A model generated the notes under the pieces. It had not been told where the DNA came from. It saw nothing but the letters and a program-made list of their open reading frames with translations, and made no database searches. A program made the position numbers and the translations under genes. From UBA1447 sp964612185 (GTDB lineage: Bacteria; Bacillota; Clostridia; Oscillospirales; Acutalibacteraceae), in assembly GCA_964612185.1 (NCBI GenBank), contig CAZTCR010000023.1, forward strand, positions 1 through 50,369: a stretch of 50,369 nt of DNA, in the 5' to 3' direction. Shown here piece by piece: positions 27,100-34,777 of this stretch (its first letter is position 1; every line of letters starts with the position of its first letter).

Positions 27100-27154
27100 A
27101 CAATCACCGTCCTTAAAAAAGTATCTTGCCGTTCAAAACCGGCAAGGCTGTCGT

Positions 27155-27874
27155 TCAGTTGAAGACATATAATTGATGATACGGGTTTTTACTGTCCGGG
27201 GTGAGGACATGAAACGGCTTATAAAAGATTTTTTCTTTTGGGGTGCCAAAGTAGCCGCAATATTTATCGATGTATGGCATGATTAATGCCAAATCCTCGG
27301 GTGTCGCGTCGTTGACTTCAACTTTGTCCGGCAGTCGCGCGGGCAGTACGCCTCTGATAAAGATTTTACCCCCGTGCATACCGGTAGCGCAAAAATTGCT
27401 GATTGGGCATTTGTCGGTATTGAGCCCGAGCACAAGAATATATCCGCCGGCGAGATACTCACCCAAAAAACTGCCGGCGCTTCCGCCGACAACCAGGACC
27501 GGCAGTTTGTCTTTGTATTGCTTCATGTGCACGCCGGCACGGTAACCGACAGAATCCCGCACATAAATCTCTCCGCCGCGCTGCGCCAGGCTGATGCTGT
27601 CGCCCGCGGAACCGTGTATGATAATTTCACCGTCATTCATGGTGTCACCCACGGCATCCTGGGCGTTGCCGTTAACAATCACTTTGGCGCCGTTGAGGTA
27701 ACTCCCCAAGGCGTTGCCCGGAATTCCGTTGATTTCAATTGTCGTATCTTTCGCCGCGCTGCCGATGTAGCGCTGGCCCAGGCAGTTATTGATAATGATT
27801 TTGTCGGAGGCCGAGTCACGCATTTTTTCGTTGAGTTGCTGAAAATCGAGTTCAGCGGCATCAATCTTGAGCAT
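27155..27874 (-). CDS. glutamate synthase GXGXG-domain subunit (GltB3-like)
   Basis: A 239-residue protein of right-handed beta-helix type, matching the C-terminal GXGXG domain of glutamate synthase large subunit as a stand-alone protein. Repeated glycine motifs are seen: GIPGNALGSYL, GNAQDAVGDTM, GSAGDSISLAQRGG, DSVGYRAGVHM, GGSAGSFLGEYLAGG. ATG at 27874 is preferred because GGAGGTG directly precedes it; the longer GTG start overlaps that site. The start overlaps the flavoprotein gene by 14 bp, showing tight operon structure. The domain is structural, bridging the amidotransferase and synthase sites. Confidence 0.9.
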   Translation of the reverse strand: MLKIDAAELDFQQLNEKMRDSASDKIIINNCLGQRYIGSAAKDTTIEINGIPGNALGSYLNGAKVIVNGNAQDAVGDTMNDGEIIIHGSAGDSISLAQRGGEIYVRDSVGYRAGVHMKQYKDKLPVLVVGGSAGSFLGEYLAGGYILVLGLNTDKCPISNFCATGMHGGKIFIRGVLPARLPDKVEVNDATPEDLALIMPYIDKYCGYFGTPKEKIFYKPFHVLTPDSKNPYHQLYVFN

Positions 27875-29102
27875 TTTTTGCACCTCCGAGTTTCTGCTGC
27901 CTGAGTACGGTTGAAAATGCCATCAGCTGAGGCTTGTCTTTAATCAAGTCAAAATCAATGGTATCCAACGGTGTTGAGTCGGTAATAAGGGATGTGTAAA
28001 TGCCTGCACGCTCGATACTGCCAACCAGGATGAACCCCTTAAAAAGATTGTTTTTTGTGAAAAGCTTTTTATATTGGTTTTCACCCGTTACGGTGTAGGA
28101 CTCTCCGATATAACTGCCGGCTGTAACAATCGGCAGACCAAACAGTTTGGTGGAGTTCATCGGGATGGGGTTGTCATAGGTTTTACTGCCGCCGGCCATA
28201 TTGATGCCGGCTGTTTCCCCTTGCATATAAGCGTTTGGCAGCAGCGCGAGTACCTTGCTGTCTCCGCTCGACATATCACGGCTCAGGGTACAGTCCCCCG
28301 CGGCGTAAATGTCCGGATACTCGGTCGCAAGGCGTTCATCGGTAGCAACACCTCTTTGGGCGTCGCAACCCAGCGCGCAGAGCAAGCTTGTATTGGGGCG
28401 GACACCGGCAGCAATAACGACTTCGTCGAAAACAATTCTTTGTCCGTTTGACAGTTCTGCACAGGTTCTGTCAAATGCGCTGACAGCTGCCGATAAAACA
28501 AAACGAATACCCTTTGTTTCTAAAAAGGATTGTACCATTTCAGCGCTGGCTATATCAAGTACATTGGGTAAAATTCTGTCTGCAACATCGACAACGGTAA
28601 CTTCCGTCACTCGGTTGAGGATGCCCTCCGCGCACTTCAGCCCGATAAGTCCGGCGCCGACGATTAAAACACGGCTGCTTTTATTAATGGCCGCCTCAAG
28701 CGCTTGCGCATCCGATCTGGACATAAATGTAAATACCCTATTGAGGGTGTCAAGGCCTTTGATCGGCGGAATAAAAGGCGAGGAACCGGCAGCAAAAAGA
28801 AGTTTGTCATACATAACACTTTTTTTATTACTCAGCAGCACTTTCTTTTTAACGCCGTCTATCTTAACGGCTTCGCACCCGGCAAGCAGGTTCACACGGT
28901 TTTTGATGTAAAAATCATCCGGGCGGTATTTCATCTTTTCTAAATCGGTTTTACCCTGCAGGTAATAGGATATCAGCGGACGGGAATAGGTGTGATGAGG
29001 CTCTTTCGATATAACGGTTATTTCGCCGGCAGTGTCCAAACTCCGGATTCCCTCCACACACCCGATTGCCGCGGCGGAATTGCCGATAATGACATAGTTC
29101 AT
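27861..29102 (-). CDS. FAD/NAD(P)-dependent oxidoreductase (glutamate synthase electron-input partner)
   Basis: A 413-residue flavoprotein of the pyridine nucleotide-disulfide oxidoreductase type. The N-terminal FAD-binding Rossmann motif is degenerate (IIGNSAAAIG, near residues 4-13), the central NAD(P)-binding motif is VGAGLIGLKCAEG, and the second FAD motif is YAAGDC. Similar proteins reduce rubredoxin or ferredoxin partners. Being between the ferredoxin and the GXGXG genes, it most likely passes NAD(P)H electrons to the FMN synthase subunit through the ferredoxin; this role is inferred from position. It overlaps the next gene by 14 bp. Confidence 0.9.
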   Translation of the reverse strand: MNYVIIGNSAAAIGCVEGIRSLDTAGEITVISKEPHHTYSRPLISYYLQGKTDLEKMKYRPDDFYIKNRVNLLAGCEAVKIDGVKKKVLLSNKKSVMYDKLLFAAGSSPFIPPIKGLDTLNRVFTFMSRSDAQALEAAINKSSRVLIVGAGLIGLKCAEGILNRVTEVTVVDVADRILPNVLDIASAEMVQSFLETKGIRFVLSAAVSAFDRTCAELSNGQRIVFDEVVIAAGVRPNTSLLCALGCDAQRGVATDERLATEYPDIYAAGDCTLSRDMSSGDSKVLALLPNAYMQGETAGINMAGGSKTYDNPIPMNSTKLFGLPIVTAGSYIGESYTVTGENQYKKLFTKNNLFKGFILVGSIERAGIYTSLITDSTPLDTIDFDLIKDKPQLMAFSTVLRQQKLGGAKNAQD

Positions 29103-29159
29103 TCTGAAAACCAGCCTTTCATAAAATGCGGGTAGTTTTTCGAAAATAGCAATTTCAAA

Positions 29160-29591
29160 TTAACCTCTGTCCTCAAAAACAATAGCGCCATTGGGGCAGC
29201 CCGTCACGCAGGACGGTGTGCCGCAGGTGTTTTGTGAGCACAGTTCGCATTTTTGCGCTACGCCGGTATCGGCAGGCATCACGGCACCATACGGACAAAT
29301 CATGATGCAAGTGTAACATCCGACGCATCTGTCCCGGCTAACGGTGATGACACCGTCAACTATCGTTAAAGCACCGGTGATGCATGCCTTGACGCACAGC
29401 GGATTGTCACAATGACGGCACGCGACGGCAAAAGAGATGTTGTTGGCTTTTTCAATTTTTATCCGCGGGTTAATGGTGATGTCTTTCAACGCTTTTGCCA
29501 TGTTGTCCTGCCCGCTGTTTGCAAAAGCACAGTTGTATTCACATAAATGGCAGCCCAGGCACCATTTCTCATTGACATAAATCCGTTTCAT
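29160..29591 (-). CDS. polyferredoxin-type 4Fe-4S electron-transfer protein
   Basis: A 143-residue protein with four cysteine clusters: CLGCHLCEYNC, CRHCDNPLCVKAC, CVGCYTCIMICP and CELCSQNTC...CVTGCP, the pattern of HycB/DmsB-like subunits. It should carry electrons within the glutamate synthase complex. The start at 29591 (MKRIYVN) lies 10 nt after GGGAGG; the frame extends to 29609 but that region includes the ribosome site. Neighbours are the FMN synthase (56 bp upstream) and the flavoprotein (57 bp downstream). Confidence 0.92.
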   Translation of the reverse strand: MKRIYVNEKWCLGCHLCEYNCAFANSGQDNMAKALKDITINPRIKIEKANNISFAVACRHCDNPLCVKACITGALTIVDGVITVSRDRCVGCYTCIMICPYGAVMPADTGVAQKCELCSQNTCGTPSCVTGCPNGAIVFEDRG

Positions 29592-29614
29592 AAATACCAT
29601 TCCTCCCATATATA

Positions 29615-29640
29615 CACGGGACGGAAAACCCGTCCCCTAC
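29615..29640 (-). repeat. REP-like palindrome between glutamate synthase genes
   Basis: On the minus strand GTAGGGGACGGGTTTTCC..., with GGGACGG/CCGTCCC (29636-29630 with 29624-29618) closing a 5-nt loop. It shares the GTAGGG-ACG beginning with the element at 17613. It sits between two operon genes and may stabilise or segment the transcript. Confidence 0.45.
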
Positions 29641-29646
29641 AAAGCA

Positions 29647-31152
29647 TTATTCTCCGGCGTGGAGTACACCGAGCGTGTCCAGCTCTTTTTGTGTGAGTCC
29701 AATGCCCCTGAGCATCAAGCGGTTGCCGCGCAGCGCTTCGATTGAGTTGATGCCCATGCCGCCCATCATCTCGCAAATCTCATGCTTCCAGGCGGTCATG
29801 AGGTTGACAAGCCGCCGGTAACCTAAGTCAGGGTTCAGCCGTTTGACAAGCTCCGGGTCCTGCGTGGCGATGCCCCAGTTGCATTTGCCGGTAAAACAGG
29901 TGGCGCAGAGATGGCACCCGAGGGCGAGCAAAGCCGCTGTTGCAACATAGACAGCATCCGCACCCAAGGCGATTGCTTTTACCACATCCGCACTGCTCCT
30001 GATACTGCCGCCGGCGATGATGGATACTTGCGAGCGGATGCCTTCCTGCCTCAAACGGTCATCAACACTGGCAAGCGCCAATTCAATGGGGATACCGACA
30101 TTGTCCCGGATTCTGGTTGGCGCCGCGCCGGTCCCGCCACGGAAACCGTCGATAGCGATGATATCTGCTCCGCTTCGGGCGATCCCGCTGGCTATAGCGG
30201 CAACATTATGGACGGCAGCTATTTTGACAATAACCGGTTTTTGATACCCTGTTGCTTCCTTTAGGGAGTAAACAAGCTGGCGAAGGTCTTCAATGGAATA
30301 GATGTCGTGATGCGGGGCAGGGGAGATGGCGTCGCTGCCCTCTGGAATCATTCGTGTTTTGGCAATGTCACCGACGATTTTGCCGCCCGGCAAGTGGCCG
30401 CCGATACCCGGCTTTGCGCCTTGCCCCATTTTGATTTCGATTGCGCTGCCCGCTTCCAGGTAGTCCTTGTGCACACCAAATCTGCCGGAGGCAACCTGGA
30501 CAATCGTATTCATGCCGAAACGGTAAAAATTCTCATGCAAACCGCCTTCGCCGGTGTTGTAATAGGTGCCGAGTTCGGTTGCCGCCCTGGCCAGGCACTC
30601 ATGCGCGTTGTAACTGATTGAACCGTAGCTCATGGCTGAAAACATAATCGGCAGGGCGAGTTCAAGTTGCGGTGCTGTTTTTGTGATGATACTTCCGTTT
30701 TCATCCCGACGGATTTCCGTATTTTTTTTACCTAAGAAAGTTTTTGTTTCCATCGGTTCGCGCAGAGGGTCAATGGAAGGGTTGGTTACCTGGGATGCGT
30801 TGATGAGCAAACTGTCCCAATAAATCGGATGCGGCTTCGGGTTGCCCATGGAAGACAGTAAAACGCCGCCGCTCTTCGCTTGCAGATAGATTTCGGAAAT
30901 ATTTTCGGCACTCCAGTTGGCGTTCTTCTTAAAAGCGTGGTCGCTTTCAACAATTTTCAGCGCTCTTGTGGGACAAAGCGATACACAGCGGTGGCAGTCT
31001 ACACACTTGCTTTCGTCCGCCATCATCGCGTTTAAGTCGTTGTCGTAGGTATGAACCTCGTTGGCACACTGCCTTTCACAAACCCGGCAGGCGATGCAGC
31101 GCTGAGGGTTTCGAACAACTTCGTATTTTGGGTATAAAAAATCAATACTCAC
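29647..31152 (-). CDS. glutamate synthase FMN-binding subunit with N-terminal ferredoxin domain (GltB2-like)
   Basis: A 501-residue protein. Two 4Fe-4S motifs near the N-terminus (CIACRVCERQC about 18-28, CVDCHRCVSLCP about 51-62) precede the (alpha/beta)8 FMN-binding synthase domain (about 110-495): SAMSYGSIS, GEGGLHE, KMGQGAKPGIGG, ISPAPHHDIYSIEDL, DGFRGGTGAAP and the Cys-rich CHLCATCFTGKCNWG 3Fe-4S site. It reduces 2-iminoglutarate to glutamate. This split form with built-in ferredoxin is the archaeal-type glutamate synthase. The start is GTG at 31152 with AAAGGGGG 8 nt upstream; it begins 1 bp after the amidotransferase stop. Confidence 0.94.
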   Translation of the reverse strand: MSIDFLYPKYEVVRNPQRCIACRVCERQCANEVHTYDNDLNAMMADESKCVDCHRCVSLCPTRALKIVESDHAFKKNANWSAENISEIYLQAKSGGVLLSSMGNPKPHPIYWDSLLINASQVTNPSIDPLREPMETKTFLGKKNTEIRRDENGSIITKTAPQLELALPIMFSAMSYGSISYNAHECLARAATELGTYYNTGEGGLHENFYRFGMNTIVQVASGRFGVHKDYLEAGSAIEIKMGQGAKPGIGGHLPGGKIVGDIAKTRMIPEGSDAISPAPHHDIYSIEDLRQLVYSLKEATGYQKPVIVKIAAVHNVAAIASGIARSGADIIAIDGFRGGTGAAPTRIRDNVGIPIELALASVDDRLRQEGIRSQVSIIAGGSIRSSADVVKAIALGADAVYVATAALLALGCHLCATCFTGKCNWGIATQDPELVKRLNPDLGYRRLVNLMTAWKHEICEMMGGMGINSIEALRGNRLMLRGIGLTQKELDTLGVLHAGE

Positions 31153-31153
31153 A

Positions 31154-32245
31154 TTAAAAACCCCCTTTCGCCGTTATGATAATGGCTTCCCCGCCCTTGG
31201 GTGAATAAAGATTGCTGACATCGGGTTCGATGGCACGGATTGCCGCTTCTTCGCTCGCGAAGTAAACCATATCATCTTTTTCACCCATTACCATGGAACG
31301 AAGTTTCAGTCGGTCATTTAACATCATAATCCCACCGGTAAAGCCAACCAATATGGAAAACGGGCCGGTGATAAGAAGGCTGGAGAACATATTCCTCAGA
31401 TAAGTGAACTTCTCTCGCTCTGCTTCGTCCTCCTTAGCGGCGATGGTACTCCAAAAGGGCGCTGCGATTACATTGGAGGCCTCTTTGTATGTCAGCCCTA
31501 AAATCCGGGTCAAATAGTCCAGAATGTAGGTGATCACTTCCGTATCGGTTTGCAGGGTGCATTTGTAACCATACATTTCAATATGCCTGCGGTTCGCGTC
31601 GTAGCTGGAAATTTCGCCGTTATGCACAACGGAAAGGTCGAGCAGCGCAAACGGGTGCGCGCCGCCCCACCAGCCGGGGGTGTTGGTCGGATACCGGCCG
31701 TGTGCTGTCCAGCAATAACCGGTATATTCTTCCAGCTTGTAAAAATCGGCAACATCCTCGGGAAAACCCACGGCCTTGAATACACCCATATTTTTTCCGC
31801 TTGAGAACACATATGCGCCTTCAATGGAAGTGTTGATTTTAAATACGCATTTGCGCATAAATTCATATTCATCCAACTGTGAATCAGATAATTTGGTTGG
31901 CAGCGGATGTACGAAGTAACGCCAGATGAAAGGTTCGTTTTTTATTGCTTTGTTTTTTTTCACCGGAATTTTAGATAAATTAATAATATCAAAACGCGAA
32001 TCCAGATATTTTTCACATGCTTCGCGGGCAGCAAGCGTCTCGTAAAACACATGAAGCGCATATTCATCTTTGTACTCCGGATATATACCATAACCGGCAA
32101 AGCCGCCGCCAAGCCCGTTTGAACGGTCATGCATGACCGAAATGGATCGCCGGATGACTTCACCGCCGATCCTATTGCCGTCACGGGATATCAGGCCTGA
32201 TATAGCGCAACCCGACGGTATTCTGATTTGACCTTCTCTCATCAT
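31154..32245 (-). CDS. glutamate synthase class II glutamine amidotransferase subunit (GltB1-like)
   Basis: About 363 residues forming an Ntn-type glutaminase as a stand-alone protein. The predicted nucleophile Cys is C13 in PSGCAISGL, so a short propeptide must be removed to expose it. Glutamine-site motifs seen are AHGRYPTNT, HPFALLDLSVVHNGEISSYDANRRH and LQTDTEVITY. It releases ammonia from glutamine for the FMN subunit. GGGGAGG precedes a GTG-ATG-ATG run; the first ATG (32245) is chosen by spacing. It is the first gene of the operon, immediately downstream of an attenuator-like leader. Confidence 0.92.
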   Translation of the reverse strand: MMREGQIRIPSGCAISGLISRDGNRIGGEVIRRSISVMHDRSNGLGGGFAGYGIYPEYKDEYALHVFYETLAAREACEKYLDSRFDIINLSKIPVKKNKAIKNEPFIWRYFVHPLPTKLSDSQLDEYEFMRKCVFKINTSIEGAYVFSSGKNMGVFKAVGFPEDVADFYKLEEYTGYCWTAHGRYPTNTPGWWGGAHPFALLDLSVVHNGEISSYDANRRHIEMYGYKCTLQTDTEVITYILDYLTRILGLTYKEASNVIAAPFWSTIAAKEDEAEREKFTYLRNMFSSLLITGPFSILVGFTGGIMMLNDRLKLRSMVMGEKDDMVYFASEEAAIRAIEPDVSNLYSPKGGEAIIITAKGGF

Positions 32246-32277
32246 CACGGTTCCTCCCCAAAAAACAAAAGACGATA

Positions 32278-32325
32278 TTCAAAAAAAGGAGCTGCGTCCT
32301 CCCTTGTTTTGAACACCGTTGTTCA
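32278..32325 (-). promoter_or_regulatory. ANTAR-type attenuator in the glutamate synthase leader
   Basis: On the minus strand, right after the predicted transcription start, hairpin TGAAC-[AACGGT]-GTTCA (32325-32310) has a hexaloop with A at 1 and G at 4, the ANTAR recognition pattern. Then comes a terminator: GGGAG/CTCC with 7-nt loop (32303-32288) followed by T7 (32287-32281), whose lower stem extends through TTCAAAA pairing with TTTTGAA with one bulge. That lower stem needs the TTCA of the first hairpin, so the two folds exclude each other. Only one clear hexaloop hairpin is seen; the classic motif has two. Confidence 0.65.
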
Positions 32326-32333
32326 TGTGAAAA

Positions 32334-32362
32334 AGTATATAGCAACTATCACATATTGTCAA
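32334..32362 (-). promoter_or_regulatory. sigma-A promoter of the glutamate synthase operon
   Basis: Minus-strand TTGACA (32362-32357), 17-bp spacer, TATACT (32339-32334). The predicted transcript begins near 32327, at the foot of the attenuator hairpin. Between this promoter and the divergent glnN promoter (32363-32509) I see AT-rich sequence and no gene. Confidence 0.9.
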
Positions 32363-32509
32363 GGTCTTTTTTCAAGAAAAAGAAAGGAGTCATGCAAAAA
32401 CTTGCAAAATAAAGATAAAACATCGGATTAAGCAGCAAATTGCACACAAAACTGCAAGGAGATAAGTTGATTATTTCATAAATCGTTGAAAATAATGACG
32501 AAAAACATC

Positions 32510-32538
32510 TTGACAGATGCCGCCGGATGGTGTATAGT
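32510..32538 (+). promoter_or_regulatory. sigma-A promoter of glnN
   Basis: TTGACA (32510-32515), 17-bp spacer, TATAGT (32533-32538), nearly consensus. The predicted transcript begins near 32545, leaving a leader of about 65 nt. Confidence 0.9.
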
Positions 32539-32546
32539 AAGCGTAA

Positions 32547-32591
32547 CAGCAAAGGCGCTGCGGGTATTTTTATCTGCGGCGCTTGTTTTTT
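32547..32591 (+). promoter_or_regulatory. ANTAR-type attenuator in the glnN leader
   Basis: Hairpin CAGC-[AAAGGC]-GCTG (32547-32560) has a hexaloop with A at 1 and G at 4. Overlapping it is a terminator: CGCTGCGGGTA (32556-32566) pairs with TATCTGCGGCG (32571-32581) around a T4 loop, extended by GAA/TTC-type pairs, followed by T6 (32586-32591). The GCTG arm is shared, so the small hairpin and the terminator are mutually exclusive. Same architecture as the divergent leader at 32278-32325. Confidence 0.68.
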
Positions 32592-32609
32592 AATTTTGAA
32601 GGGATGGTT

Positions 32610-34703
32610 ATGATGAACAATGTACCGGCCATTTTTGGGAGCAATGTTTTCAGCGACAAGGTTATGCGTGAGAAACTGCCAAAGGATGTTTACAACAAAC
32701 TCAAAAAAACGATTGAAAAAGGCGCCGACCTGGACATTGATGTCGCCAATGCCGTTGCGATTGCGATGAAAGACTGGGCGGTTGAAAAAGGTGCGACCCA
32801 CTTTACCCACTGGTTCCAGCCAATGACCGGAATTACTGCCGAAAAGCATGACAGCTTTATTTCTCCCTCCGGCGAAGGCGAAATTATTATGGAGTTTTCC
32901 GGCAAATCACTCATTAAAGGTGAGCCGGACGCGTCCTCTTTCCCGTCCGGCGGTCTGAGAGCGACTTTTGAAGCCAGGGGGTATACCGCGTGGGATCCCA
33001 CTTCGTACGCGTTTATCAAAGACGGCGTTCTCTCCATCCCGACAGCATTTTGCTCCTACAGCGGCGAGGTGCTGGACAAAAAGACGCCCCTGCTGCGTTC
33101 CATGGAGGTTATTAATGAGCAATCCCTCCGGATTCTCAAACTCTTCGGAAAAACCGATGTCGGTGCCGTAAATACTACAGTCGGACCGGAGCAGGAATAC
33201 TTTTTGATTGATAAAAGTGTATACAACAAGCGCCGTGACCTTGTGCTTTGCGGCAGAACACTCCTCGGCGCTAAATCCCCGAAAGGACAAGAGCTGGAAG
33301 ACCACTATTTCGGCGCGATTAAACCACGCGTTCATGCTTTTATGAAAGAACTTGACGAGGAACTATGGAAGCTTGGGATTATGGCAAAAACCGAGCATAA
33401 CGAAGTCGCCCCCGGTCAGCACGAACTCGCGCCGATTTTCTCCACGACGAACATTGCCTGCGACCATAACCAGCTAACCATGGAGTTTATGAAAAAAATC
33501 GCGGCTAAATACGACATGGCCTGCCTCTTGCATGAAAAACCTTTCGCCGGGGTAAACGGCAGCGGCAAGCATAACAACTGGTCGTTATCCACGGACAACG
33601 GCATCAATCTGCTTGAACCCGGCAAATCGCCGGAGGATAACGCACAATTTTTGCTTTTCCTTGTCGCGGTCATTAAAGCGGTTGATGATCATGCGGATAT
33701 GCTCAGGGTTTCCGTCGCGAGTGCCGGCAATGACCATCGCCTTGGCGCGAACGAAGCCCCGCCCGCTATTGTATCAATCTTCCTGGGGGATGAACTCACA
33801 GCAATTCTTGAATCGATTGAAAAAAGCACGCCTTATGACAAAAAGGCAAACGAAGTTATTAAAATCGGCGCTTCCGTTCTGCCGCCGTTTCCGAAGGACA
33901 CGACGGATAGGAACAGAACTTCACCCTTCGCGTTTACCGGCAACAAGTTCGAATTTCGTATGCTGGGTTCTGCTCAGTCGATTGCCGGCCCGAATATCGT
34001 GCTCAACACAGCCGTTGCCGATGTTCTTGCGCAATTCGCGGATAAACTTGAAAAAGCGGATGACCTCAATTCCGCAATAACGGAGATTATTAGAGATACG
34101 GTCAAAAAGCACAAAAGGATCATCTTTAACGGCAACAGTTATTCGGAAGAGTGGGTAAAAGAATCCGAAAGGCGCGGCTTGCTCAATCTTCGTTCCACCG
34201 CGGATGCCCTTCCGTTTTTTAAAGCGGAGAAGAATATCAAGCTCTTTTCAAAACATAAGGTTTTCACCAAAGCGGAGGTCGAATCAAGGTGTGAATTAAT
34301 GCTGGAAAACTATATAAAGGTGCTTTCCATTGAAGTGCAGACAATAATCGGCATGGTGAACAGGGATATTCTGCCTGCGGTTGTCGCATATTCTGCTGAA
34401 CTTGCAAAATCGGGTATTGACAAAAAAGCCCTGAGTGAAAACATATCCACAGTTTATGAAACAACCCTTACGGAAAAGTTGTCAAAACTTTGCGAATGCC
34501 TTTACAACAGTGTATCCGAGCTTGAAGCGGCAGTCCTCAACGCGAAAGATATTGAAGACAGCGCTGAATGCGCCAAATACTTCAGCAATACGGTATTTGA
34601 AAAAATGTGCCTTGTCAGGCAGACGACCGATGAACTCGAAACTCTTGTCGCGGCAAAATACTGGCCGTATCCGATTTACAGCGAACTCCTCTTCAGCGTC
34701 TGA
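32610..34703 (+). CDS. glnN: type III glutamine synthetase
   Basis: A protein of about 697 residues, the length of GSIII (GlnN) and well above GSI/GSII. Characteristic stretches include HWFQPMTGITAEKHDSF, FPSGGLRATFEARGYTAWDP, TVGPEQEYFLID, KTEHNEVAPGQHELAPIF, NGSGKHNNWS and NDHRLGANEAPPAI. It makes glutamine from glutamate, ammonia and ATP. AAGGG at 32599-32603 can serve ATG 32610 or 32613; 32610 is given. It is transcribed divergently from the glutamate synthase operon, forming a GS/GOGAT pair, and its leader has an attenuator with an ANTAR-like hexaloop. Confidence 0.96.
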   Translation: MMNNVPAIFGSNVFSDKVMREKLPKDVYNKLKKTIEKGADLDIDVANAVAIAMKDWAVEKGATHFTHWFQPMTGITAEKHDSFISPSGEGEIIMEFSGKSLIKGEPDASSFPSGGLRATFEARGYTAWDPTSYAFIKDGVLSIPTAFCSYSGEVLDKKTPLLRSMEVINEQSLRILKLFGKTDVGAVNTTVGPEQEYFLIDKSVYNKRRDLVLCGRTLLGAKSPKGQELEDHYFGAIKPRVHAFMKELDEELWKLGIMAKTEHNEVAPGQHELAPIFSTTNIACDHNQLTMEFMKKIAAKYDMACLLHEKPFAGVNGSGKHNNWSLSTDNGINLLEPGKSPEDNAQFLLFLVAVIKAVDDHADMLRVSVASAGNDHRLGANEAPPAIVSIFLGDELTAILESIEKSTPYDKKANEVIKIGASVLPPFPKDTTDRNRTSPFAFTGNKFEFRMLGSAQSIAGPNIVLNTAVADVLAQFADKLEKADDLNSAITEIIRDTVKKHKRIIFNGNSYSEEWVKESERRGLLNLRSTADALPFFKAEKNIKLFSKHKVFTKAEVESRCELMLENYIKVLSIEVQTIIGMVNRDILPAVVAYSAELAKSGIDKKALSENISTVYETTLTEKLSKLCECLYNSVSELEAAVLNAKDIEDSAECAKYFSNTVFEKMCLVRQTTDELETLVAAKYWPYPIYSELLFSV

Positions 34704-34733
34704 TTGTCCTGTCTCTACGAGTTAAAAAAATAA

Positions 34734-34767
34734 GAAAAGCAGCGCCGTTTTTTCGGCGCTGCTTTTC
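34734..34767. terminator. bidirectional terminator between glnN and the YfhO gene
   Basis: A 14-bp perfect stem GAAAAGCAGCGCCG/CGGCGCTGCTTTTC with T6 loop. The outer A/T arms supply a T-tract in either direction; the genes on both sides converge here. Confidence 0.92.
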
Positions 34768-34777
34768 TCAAACAGGA

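Noticed and set aside
29615..29640. Intrinsic terminator inside the glutamate synthase operon
   Set aside because: The stem is G/C-rich but no T-run follows on the minus strand, and the ferredoxin ribosome site comes directly after.
32281..32305. Second ANTAR hexaloop hairpin in the glutamate synthase leader
   Set aside because: The GGGAG/CTCC stem closes a 7-nt loop GACGCAG without the A1/G4 pattern, so I count it only as the terminator.
32392..32412. Leader peptide ORF (ATG CAA AAA CTT GCA AAA TAA) after AAAGGAG
   Set aside because: The ribosome site is too close, it precedes the mapped-by-sequence glnN promoter, and no attenuation logic fits a six-residue peptide there.
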